Part shown: positions 1-6,880 of the stretch, piece by piece | How the letters are laid out: each line of letters opens with the position of its first letter | Position numbering within the stretch: the first letter of the stretch is position 1 | Assembly (NCBI GenBank): GCA_021203285.1 | Contig: JAJQBM010000241.1 | Span: 1-6,880 of the forward strand | DNA length: 6,880 nt | Source: Clostridiales bacterium | GTDB taxonomy: Bacteria; Bacillota; Clostridia; Lachnospirales; Lachnospiraceae | Direction: 5' to 3' | The notes under the pieces: generated by a model | Seen by the model: only the letters and a program-made list of their open reading frames with translations | Database searches by the model: none | What the model was told of the DNA's origin: nothing | Translations under genes and position numbers: made by a program

Positions 1-12
1 GGGATACAATCT

Positions 13-438
13 ATGGGAAAAGAATTGTCGACGGAACAGAGAGACCGGATTTTCCGCCTGCGGAAGATACGGGAAGGTTACGGCTACTCTCAGGAAGAGT
101 TTGCGGATATTCTGAATATCAGTGTGTCCGCTTACAAAAAAATGGAGTCCTACGAGCGGCAGATTTCCATGGACAGTCTGGTCAAGCTGCATAAAAAACT
201 GAAGATTTCAGCCGATTACATATTGTTTGGGGAGGAAACCGGTTCGGAGCAGGCGTGGGAGGCGGTGCTGAATTGTACGGATCCGGATAAATTGACAATC
301 TTTTTGAACTTGTATCATTATTTTGCGGCGGATAAACAGAATATTTTCTCTTATGACAAGGATCAGATGCTGCGCTTTGATGAAATTTATCAGAGGATTG
401 CGGCGGAACAGAGCGCAGAGAACGAAACGGAAAACTAG
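13..438 (+). CDS. XRE-family helix-turn-helix transcriptional regulator (141 aa)
   Basis: This is a small cytoplasmic DNA-binding protein. Residues about 11-75 form a Cro/CI-type HTH domain: an opening helix (RDRIFRLRKIRE), the GYSQEEFADILNIS helix-turn-helix stretch at 24-37, SAYKKMESYERQIS as recognition helix and turn, and a closing helix ending in SADYILFGEE at 66-75. The remaining ~65 residues are an unassigned, partly acidic tail (AEQSAENETEN) with an aromatic patch (LNLYHYFAADKQ), possibly for dimerisation or ligand binding. The ATG at 13 is preceded by only 12 bases, with GGGA at 1-4 as a possible cut-off ribosome site. The frame is open to the window edge, so a start further upstream cannot be excluded. 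It lies 92 bp before a second XRE gene on the same strand. Its codons look more A+T-rich than those of the downstream genes. The family is clear; the target is unknown. Confidence 0.88.
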   Translation: MGKELSTEQRDRIFRLRKIREGYGYSQEEFADILNISVSAYKKMESYERQISMDSLVKLHKKLKISADYILFGEETGSEQAWEAVLNCTDPDKLTIFLNLYHYFAADKQNIFSYDKDQMLRFDEIYQRIAAEQSAENETEN

Positions 439-471
439 AGCGCGGGAGACGTTTGTGGTTTCCGTTTTCTT
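425..471 (+). terminator. Possible rho-independent terminator after the first XRE gene
   Basis: A 9-bp perfect stem pairs AAACGGAAA (425-433, inside the last codons) with TTTCCGTTT (459-467). It runs directly into a T-rich stretch, TTTTCTT (465-471). The loop is long (25 nt) and the stem is A+T-rich, so it would be a weak terminator. It fits the second XRE gene having its own promoter. Confidence 0.3.
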
Positions 472-481
472 ATGGACAAAT

Positions 482-499
482 CGTCTATAAAAATAGACG
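482..499. promoter_or_regulatory. Perfect-arm palindrome upstream of second XRE gene; candidate operator
   Basis: CGTCTAT (482-488), AAAA, ATAGACG (493-499): two perfect 7-bp arms around a 4-bp A spacer, 18 bp in all. A -10-like TATAAA (486-491) lies inside it, though no good -35 is visible at 15-18 bp spacing. Its position 31 bp before the start codon of an XRE regulator is typical of an autoregulatory operator. Which protein binds is inference. Confidence 0.5.
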
Positions 500-530
500 C
501 TTTGAATAAATCTAAGGGGGGAAGAGTATT

Positions 531-812
531 ATGAAAAAGATGTACAAAAGTGTGGGGGAGAGAATTTTTATGGTGCGGAGTCTGCGCGGATACAGCAGAG
601 AACACCTAGCCGAGATTGCAGATATCTCGCCCAAGTTTCTCTATGAAATCGAATTGGGAAAAAAGGGATTTTCCACATACACACTTGCAAAACTCTGCCG
701 TGCGCTGGAGGTCAACAGTGATTATCTCCTGTATGGCTGCGGGAGACTGCAGTGCAGCAGACTCACGCAACCCTCTTGCTGGAATGTGGAGGAGAATCCT
801 CCTGAATCATAA
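531..812 (+). CDS. Small XRE-family helix-turn-helix regulator (93 aa)
   Basis: This is a single-domain Cro/CI-type DNA-binding protein. The HTH domain fills residues about 6-70: VGERIFMVRSLRG as helix 1, YSREHLAEIADISPKFLYEIE as the helix-turn-helix proper (21-41), the conserved GKKGFSTYTLAKLCRALEV closing part, and NSDYLLYG at 62-69. The C-terminal ~23 residues are short and carry three cysteines (C70, C75, C83), with a fourth at C56, so metal or redox sensing is conceivable but unsupported. The start at 531 is supported by a strong G-rich ribosome site, AAGGGGGG at 514-521, spaced 9 bp away; the ATG at 540 would be too distant. A palindrome (482-499) sits just upstream. The 3' end overlaps the stop of the convergent aminotransferase-fold gene by 6 bp. 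The regulator family is sure, the regulon unknown. Confidence 0.87.
   Translation: MKKMYKSVGERIFMVRSLRGYSREHLAEIADISPKFLYEIELGKKGFSTYTLAKLCRALEVNSDYLLYGCGRLQCSRLTQPSCWNVEENPPES
788..802. repeat. Short perfect inverted repeat at the convergent gene junction
   Basis: GGAGGA (788-793), GAA, TCCTCC (797-802): 6-bp perfect arms with a 3-base loop, inside the last codons of the second XRE gene and 5 bp before the convergent stop codon. No T-tract follows closely on either strand (GTTTTT at 818-823 is 15 bp further on), so it is not a standard intrinsic terminator. It is the only hairpin between two converging transcription units. Confidence 0.4.
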
Positions 813-1985
813 CGGAAGTTTTTCATAGCCAGCGATTCCTGCCTTCAGTCTTTGCAGCCCGTTTTCCAGTGTAGAGCGGGGGCAGGCGATGTTCATCCGG
901 AGGAAACCCTCGCCGGTCTTTCCGTAGGCCGCGCCGTTGGAGAGATACAGGCCGGTTTCCTTTCGGATAAAGGCGGCAAGATTTTCTTTCTTTTTCCATA
1001 CATCCGTGCAGTCCAGCCAGAGCAGATAGGTCGCTTCGGATGGTACCAGCCGGATGGATGGGAGCTCGTTTTCGATGTATTCACCGACTCGTTTCCGGTT
1101 TCCGGAGATATAGGCGCGAAGCGCATCCAACCACTCACCGCCCTCCGTGAAAGCGGCGATGCTGACGGCGGCAGCGAAAGAGTTGGGCTCCGCCACCTCG
1201 TCCGTATTCAACGCGCGCCATACCTTGTGGCAGAGGAATTTGTCCGGCACGATGACGGCGGCGCTGTGAAGGCCGGCGATATTGAAGGCTTTGGTGGGCG
1301 CGATGCAGGTGATGCTGTTGTCCCGGCAGGTCTCCGACACGGAGGCGAAGGGGATGTAGCCGCGTCCGGGCTCCGTGAGGTCACAGTGAATCTCATCGGA
1401 GATGACAATCACATGGTGACGGGCGCAGAGCTCCCCGATGCGTGCGAGCGTATCCCGGTCCCAGATCTTCCCGATGGGATTGTGCGGGTTGCAGAGAATC
1501 ATCATGCTTGTCTGCGGGTTCGCCAGTTTATTTTCCAGATCCTCCCAGTCGATGCGGTAGGAGGCGGTTTCCCGGTCATAAATCAGGGGATTTTCCAATA
1601 CGTTCCGCCCGTTGTTTACGATGCAGTTGAAAAACATGTTGTAGACCGGCGTCTGGATCAGGACATTTTCTCCGGGGGAGGTCAGCTTCCGCACGGAGGT
1701 CGAGATCGCGGGGATCACGCCGGTGCAGAAAATCAGCCAGTCCCGCTCAATGCTGAGAGCATGGCGCGTGTCCCACCACCGGATGATGGAGGTGTACCAT
1801 TCCTCCGGAAGCAGGGCGTAGCCGAAGATGCCGTGATCCAACTGCTCCTGAATGGCAGCGCGGATCGCCGGCGCCGTCTGAAAATCCATATCCGCCACCC
1901 ACATGGGCAGTTCGTTTTCGGCGACCTTCCATTTCAGGGAGGAGGTGCCGCGGCGGTTAATGACTGTATCAAAATCGTATGTCAT
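807..1985 (-). CDS. patB: PatB/MalY-type PLP-dependent C-S lyase (cystathionine beta-lyase family), 392 aa
   Basis: This is a fold-type I PLP enzyme of the MalY/PatB branch of class I aminotransferases. Members usually act as cystathionine beta-lyases or cysteine desulfhydrases, releasing homocysteine or sulfide, pyruvate and ammonia. Full family length. Visible landmarks: the N-terminal MalY/PatB signature (YDFDTVINRRGTSSLKW, then LPMWVADMDF at 26-35), GIFGY at 52-56, NPHNP at 166-170 with the PLP-contacting Asn, SDEIHCDL at 196-203 with Asp197 for the pyridine nitrogen, Lys232 in APTKAFNIAGL as the Schiff-base lysine, and Arg363 in FLRMN as the likely carboxylate-binding arginine. The ATG at 1985 has an AAGGAG site (1993-1998, minus strand) with 7-bp spacing. 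No signal peptide, so cytoplasmic. It lies 45 bp downstream of the DUF3737 gene and is probably cotranscribed with it. Its exact substrate (cystathionine, cysteine or another S-conjugate) cannot be told from sequence. The symbol is by family. Confidence 0.9.
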   Translation of the reverse strand: MTYDFDTVINRRGTSSLKWKVAENELPMWVADMDFQTAPAIRAAIQEQLDHGIFGYALLPEEWYTSIIRWWDTRHALSIERDWLIFCTGVIPAISTSVRKLTSPGENVLIQTPVYNMFFNCIVNNGRNVLENPLIYDRETASYRIDWEDLENKLANPQTSMMILCNPHNPIGKIWDRDTLARIGELCARHHVIVISDEIHCDLTEPGRGYIPFASVSETCRDNSITCIAPTKAFNIAGLHSAAVIVPDKFLCHKVWRALNTDEVAEPNSFAAAVSIAAFTEGGEWLDALRAYISGNRKRVGEYIENELPSIRLVPSEATYLLWLDCTDVWKKKENLAAFIRKETGLYLSNGAAYGKTGEGFLRMNIACPRSTLENGLQRLKAGIAGYEKLPL

Positions 1986-2030
1986 ATCAAAGCTCCTTGT
2001 ATGCTGTGTAATTGCAGGTTTTCTCAGACA

Positions 2031-2873
2031 TCAGCATCTGCAGATAATCTTCGTTTTATCCGGGTCGATTTTATCCTTTTCCATGATGAGCTCCCCGATG
2101 CTCTCCGCCGTGATCGTGCCGGAGGAGGGATTCAACACGCTGTCAACCCGCGAGGAAATCTCGGCGTCCACAGAGGAATACTCGAAGGCCAGCGTCGTGT
2201 TGACGAGCTTGCAATTGCGCATCACAAGGTTGTCGATGTAGCACAGCCCCTGAAGGCTCTCGATAGTGCAGTTGATCAGGGTCAGGTTTTTCGCGTTCCA
2301 TCAGAGGTACTCGCCGGTGATGAAGGAGTCCTCCACGGTGATATTCTCCGAGTTCCAGAGCGCGTCCTTGGAGAGCATCTTTGCGTTGCGGATGCGGGCG
2401 TTTTTCACCCCGTCAAAGGAATAATTGCCGACCAGTGTGAAATCGTCGATCTCCATGTCCGTGCAGTTCATGGCGAAGTAGTCGCCCTTCGCGTAGACGT
2501 GCCGGAGCGTGACATCGGTGCAGCTCCAGAGCGTCTCCACCGCGTCGGAGAAAGAGACGGTATCCAGTGTCAGCCCCTTACACCGGCGGAAATTCTTGGG
2601 CGCCTCGATCACGCAGTCCTTCACGGTGATATCATTCGTGTACCACACGCCGGCCCGGGCCATCTCGAACCATGTCGTCCGCTCGGCGCGGATGTGGTCA
2701 CAGTACCAGAGGGGATATTTCCACCGGAACATGCAGTCGTACAGGGAAATATTGCTGCTCTCCTTTAAAGGGGACTCGCCGTCGTCAAAAATCGTATCAT
2801 AAATCGTAAGGTCTTTTGAGGAGAACAGTGCGCGTTCTCCGGTTAAAAATTGCTGATGAATTACTTCAGACAT
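2031..2873 (-). pseudogene. DUF3737-family protein, interrupted by one in-frame TGA
   Basis: The reading frame from the ATG at 2873 encodes 190 residues, then meets TGA at 2301-2303 (minus strand). It continues without a frameshift for about 89 more codons to a second TGA at 2031-2033. Together they give ~280 codons, about the usual DUF3737 length. The protein is a run of short repeated rungs (KDLTIYDTIF, NISLYDCMFR, DITVKDCVIE, GLTLDTVSF, DVTLRHVYA, NITVEDSFI, then after the stop NLTLINCTIE and NLVMRNCKL), a pattern expected of a right-handed beta-helix. Function is unknown. The stop lies between GEYL and WNAKNLTL, where a Gly (GGA) codon is plausible, so a single-base nonsense change is the simplest reading. 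Other genes here use TGA as stop, so recoding is unlikely. A site AAAGGA (2881-2886, minus strand) supports the start. A GTG at 2223-2225 has no ribosome site, so restart is unlikely. First gene of a unit with patB. Confidence 0.8.
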
Positions 2874-2904
2874 TTTATCATCCTTTCTGCTGTCATGGAA
2901 GTCT

Positions 2905-2920
2905 ATTTGTGATTACAAAT
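2905..2920. promoter_or_regulatory. Inverted repeat in the leader of the DUF3737-patB unit
   Basis: ATTTGT (2905-2910), GATT, ACAAAT (2915-2920): perfect 6-bp arms. It lies between the candidate leftward -10 (2947-2952) and the DUF3737 start, roughly 20-35 bp downstream of the predicted transcription start. A repressor site there is plausible, but arms of this length in A+T-rich DNA can arise by chance. Confidence 0.3.
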
Positions 2921-2946
2921 TTACCTGACTCTGAATAATCACGCAC

Positions 2947-2955
2947 ATTGTATCA
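2947..2955 (-). promoter_or_regulatory. Candidate extended -10 promoter for DUF3737-patB
   Basis: On the minus strand this reads TGATACAAT: a TACAAT -10 with the TGN extension. No good -35 is seen; the best at 17-bp spacing is TGGATT, which matches only half of TTGACA. The predicted transcript would start near 2940 and have a leader of about 67 nt. Extended -10 promoters tolerate poor -35 boxes. Confidence 0.4.
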
Positions 2956-3031
2956 GATTGGAGAACAATAATCCAGTCATTTATTTTTGTGAAAGCGAAG
3001 ATCGGGCGTTTCTTTTGGCTTTGCCCTGTGT

Positions 3032-3058
3032 TATACTGTGAGCATGTTCGGAACATGC
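3032..3058 (+). promoter_or_regulatory. Candidate -10 plus 17-bp palindrome ahead of the rhomboid operon
   Basis: TATACT (3032-3037) is a good -10 hexamer; the -35 region (about 3008-3015, T-rich) is poor. Starting 5 bp after the hexamer is GCATGTTC (3042-3049), G, GAACATGC (3051-3058): perfect 8-bp arms around one base. The predicted start of transcription (~3044) falls inside the palindrome, which favours an operator over an RNA hairpin. It is not a LexA box, since the half-sites are in the opposite orientation (GTTC then GAAC with one base between). Confidence 0.5.
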
Positions 3059-3085
3059 GGTTTTGTGCTGCGGAGGAAAAGTGAA

Positions 3086-3712
3086 ATGAGTGAATGGCAG
3101 AGACAGCACCGGTATATCACGCCGGTTAATATCACATTTGCGCTGATCAATGCAGCGGTTTATCTTGTGTTTGAGATCATGGGCGCCACAACGAGCGCAT
3201 CCTTTATGTGTGAGCACGGTGCGATGTACCCGCCGGCGGTTCTCATCGAGGGGGAGTGGTGGCGTCTTCTGACCTCCTCCTTTCTCCATTTCGGGCTGCC
3301 GCATCTTTTGAATAATCTGGTGCTTCTGGTCTGCCTCGGCAGTTATCTGGAGCGGGCGTATGGGAAGATCCGTTTCCTTATTTTATACCTCGTCTGTGCG
3401 GCGGGCAGCAGCCTCGCCTCTCTGGGGCACATGGTGTACACCGGAGAGATCGCGGTGTCGGGCGGGGCCTCCGGTGTGGTCTTCGGGATGATCGGCGCAC
3501 TGCTTTTCCTTGTTTTAAAAAATAAGGGGCGGTTTGAGGATCTCTCACTGCGGCGCTTCCTCCTGATGATGGCGCTGTCGCTGTATTACGGATTTTCCAC
3601 GACGGGGGTGGACAATGCCGCGCATGTGGGCGGCTTGATCATCGGATTTCTGCTTGGGATTGTCTTTTTCCTGACAGAGAAACTAATGCGAGCGCTGCGG
3701 CCGCGGGTATGA
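3086..3712 (+). CDS. Rhomboid-family intramembrane serine protease (208 aa)
   Basis: This is a polytopic membrane protease that cleaves substrates within or beside transmembrane helices. The core motifs are all present: SSFLHFGLPHLLNNLVLL at 64-81 with His68, His73 and Asn77 of the HxxxxHxxxN region; GGASG at 126-130 with catalytic Ser129; and DNAAHVGG at 176-183 with catalytic His180. About six hydrophobic segments are visible (roughly 16-33, 72-86, 94-115, 123-145, 157-170 and 180-197), the compact bacterial six-helix type with no extra domain. I chose the ATG at 3086 over the GTG at 3038 or ATG at 3044 because GGAGG (3072-3076) lies 9 bp before it, the upstream starts overlap the palindrome and predicted transcription start, and MSEWQRQHRYITPVNITFALI is a normal rhomboid opening. 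First gene of an operon with the DUF362 gene 13 bp downstream. Natural substrate unknown. Confidence 0.93.
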   Translation: MSEWQRQHRYITPVNITFALINAAVYLVFEIMGATTSASFMCEHGAMYPPAVLIEGEWWRLLTSSFLHFGLPHLLNNLVLLVCLGSYLERAYGKIRFLILYLVCAAGSSLASLGHMVYTGEIAVSGGASGVVFGMIGALLFLVLKNKGRFEDLSLRRFLLMMALSLYYGFSTTGVDNAAHVGGLIIGFLLGIVFFLTEKLMRALRPRV

Positions 3713-3713
3713 C

Positions 3714-3725
3714 GGGAGGAAAATA

Positions 3726-3728
<3 letters not shown>
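3714..3728 (+). promoter_or_regulatory. Ribosome binding site that fixes the TTG start of the DUF362 gene
   Basis: GGGAGGA (3714-3720) begins just after the rhomboid stop (TGA, 3710-3712) and sits 5 bp before TTG at 3726-3728. The next ATG in frame (3774, codon 17) has no comparable site. The residues skipped by that later start (KIYGTEYKEM) look like a genuine family N-terminus, so TTG is preferred. Confidence 0.7.
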
Positions 3729-6358
<2,630 letters not shown>

Positions 6359-6360
6359 TT

Positions 6361-6414
6361 CGGTTTTCCGGATAGGCAAATGATAATTGGAATGACGGGA
6401 ATCCGACAAAACCG
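6361..6414 (+). repeat. Imperfect stem-loop after the GH51 gene
   Basis: CGGTTTT (6361-6367) pairs with AAAACCG (6408-6414), and CGGAT (6369-6373) with ATCCG (6401-6405). This gives a 12-bp stem with a small internal loop (C opposite AC) and a 27-nt terminal loop. No T-tract follows (GGGGAATCTG), so it is not a standard terminator. It may protect or process the 3' end of the operon mRNA, or be a decayed terminator. No other terminator is visible in 6359-6493. Confidence 0.4.
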
Positions 6415-6428
6415 GGGGAATCTGTTGG

Positions 6429-6457
6429 TTGATTTTGTAGTGGCAGGAGGATAGAAT
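6429..6457 (+). promoter_or_regulatory. Sigma-A-type promoter of metA
   Basis: TTGATT (6429-6434), 17 bp, TAGAAT (6452-6457). Both hexamers are close to consensus with optimal spacing. Predicted start of transcription is near 6464, leaving a leader of only about 30 nt. That is too short for a SAM riboswitch or T-box of the kind often seen before methionine genes, so control probably acts at the DNA level. Confidence 0.65.
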
Positions 6458-6472
6458 ATCCTACATAACTAC
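6437..6472. promoter_or_regulatory. Nested palindrome over the metA -10; candidate operator
   Basis: The inner dyad is AGGATA (6448-6453), GAA, TATCCT (6457-6462). The outer dyad is GTAGT (6437-6441) with ACTAC (6468-6472). The two centres differ by only half a base, so the whole 36-bp element is close to symmetric. It covers the -10 hexamer and predicted start site, where a bound repressor would block polymerase. The binding protein is unknown. Confidence 0.5.
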
Positions 6473-6493
6473 TTGGAAAAGGGGAGAAAATGT

Positions 6494-6880
6494 ATGCCGA
6501 TCAAGATACCGGATTCGCTGCCGGCCACTGCCGTTCTGGAAAGCGAAAATATCTTTGTGATGACGGAATACCGCGCGATCCATCAGGACATCCGTCCCGT
6601 GAATATATTGATTTTAAATCTCATGCCGACAAAGGAAGTGACGGAGACGCAGCTTCTGCGCAAGCTCTCCAACACGCCGCTGCAGATCAAGGTGGAGTTT
6701 TTACAGACCTCCACTTACACGCCGCAGCATGTGGATTCGCAGCACATGGAGTCCTTTTACACGACCTTTGACAAGGTGAAAAACCGCTGGTTCGACGGGA
6801 TGATTATTACCGGCGCGCCGTTGGCGGATGTGGCCTATGAGGATGTCTATTACTGGGATGAGCTCTGCACGATCATGGAC
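6494..6880 (+). CDS. metA: Homoserine O-acyltransferase MetA, 5' part (first 129 codons)
   Basis: This enzyme acylates homoserine with succinyl-CoA or acetyl-CoA, the committed step of methionine synthesis, in the cytoplasm. The translation opens [15 protein letters not shown] and contains the family blocks [11 protein letters not shown] (18-28), [21 protein letters not shown] (33-53, with Lys47), [11 protein letters not shown] (54-64) and [25 protein letters not shown] (100-124). All of this aligns without gaps, from memory, to the N-terminal part of E. coli MetA. The catalytic cysteine (Cys142 in E. coli) and the His/Glu pair lie beyond the window edge, so integrity cannot be judged. GGGGAG (6481-6486) is 7 bp before the ATG. 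The acyl-specificity position 111 is Ala, neither the Gly of known succinyltransferases nor the Glu of known acetyltransferases. It has its own promoter, 135 bp after the GH51 gene. Confidence 0.93.
   Translation, partial: MPIKIPDSLPATAVLESENIFVMTEYRAIHQDIRPVNILILNLMPTKEVTETQLLRKLSNTPLQIKVEFLQTSTYTPQHVDSQHMESFYTTFDKVKNRWFDGMIITGAPLADVAYEDVYYWDELCTIMD

Noticed and set aside
2031..2225. Separate small gene of 64 codons on the minus strand
   Set aside because: It is in frame with the DUF3737 gene upstream of the TGA and carries the family's C-terminal part. Its GTG has no ribosome site, so it is the tail of the broken gene.
2301..2303. TGA read as a sense codon (Gly recoding or selenocysteine)
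   Set aside because: TGA ends several intact genes here (patB, rhomboid, DUF362, GH51), no SECIS-like structure is evident, and the other features point to Clostridia with the standard bacterial code.
852..2768. Open frame of 638 codons on the plus strand, antisense to patB and DUF3737
   Set aside because: The translation is low in recognisable motifs and rich in His, Arg, Gly and Val, as expected from the complement of a G+C-rich coding strand. It has no ribosome site or promoter, and the opposite strand encodes a clear enzyme family. Its length is a by-product of codon bias.
3042..3058. LexA/SOS box ahead of the rhomboid operon
   Set aside because: A Gram-positive LexA site has GAAC-N4-GTTC. 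Here the order is GTTC-G-GAAC, so the geometry does not fit.
3038..3085. Rhomboid start at GTG 3038 or ATG 3044
   Set aside because: These starts lie at or before the predicted transcription start and inside the palindrome, and have no ribosome site. GGAGG at 3072-3076 points to the ATG at 3086.
6464..6493. SAM riboswitch or T-box before metA
   Set aside because: The leader predicted from the promoter is about 30 nt. No SAM-I core sequence or T-box motif is visible in 6359-6493.
6490..6771. Plus-strand frame starting four bases before the metA start
   Set aside because: Its translation ([13 protein letters not shown]...) is not protein-like, whereas the frame beginning at 6494 gives a clear MetA sequence with a well-placed ribosome site.

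Overview
The window reads as chromosomal DNA from a Gram-positive anaerobe of the Clostridia, most likely the Lachnospiraceae. This rests on the purine-rich AGGAGG-type ribosome binding sites, sigma-A-like promoter hexamers, one TTG start, and the gene families present: XRE regulators, a PatB/MalY C-S lyase, DUF3737, a rhomboid protease, DUF362, a GH51 arabinofuranosidase and MetA. From patB onward the DNA is G+C-rich. The two regulator genes at the left end look more A+T-rich. The taxon is an inference from gene style; no rRNA or other marker is present.

Layout. (1) 13-812, plus strand: two small XRE-family helix-turn-helix regulators in tandem. A terminator-like stem and an 18-bp perfect-arm palindrome lie between them. 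(2) 807-2873, minus strand: a two-gene unit transcribed leftward, DUF3737 then patB/malY, converging on the second regulator with a tail-to-tail overlap of a few bases. The DUF3737 frame is broken by a single in-frame TGA after codon 190, while about 89 further well-preserved codons continue in the same frame. (3) 2874-3085: a divergent intergenic region with promoter-like elements facing both ways and two palindromes. (4) 3086-6358, plus strand: a tight operon of rhomboid protease, DUF362 protein (TTG start) and GH51 alpha-L-arabinofuranosidase, with a 13-bp gap and then an ATGA overlap. (5) 6359-6493: an intergenic region with an imperfect stem-loop and a strong-looking sigma-A promoter whose -10 sits inside a nested palindrome. 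(6) 6494-6880: the first 129 codons of metA, running off the window.

How the genes fit together. MetA (O-acylhomoserine formation) and PatB/MalY (cystathionine beta-lyase type chemistry) belong to the same homoserine-to-homocysteine route, although they are separate transcription units. The rhomboid-DUF362-GH51 operon joins a membrane protease, a cysteine-containing protein of unknown function and a cytoplasmic sugar hydrolase. No obvious pathway connects them, and this linkage is one of the more curious aspects of the window. I see no mobile element, CRISPR array, tRNA or rRNA, and no clear new defence or biosynthetic system. The best leads are the promoter palindromes, the interrupted DUF3737 gene, the operon pairing, and an unusual residue at the acyl-specificity position of MetA.
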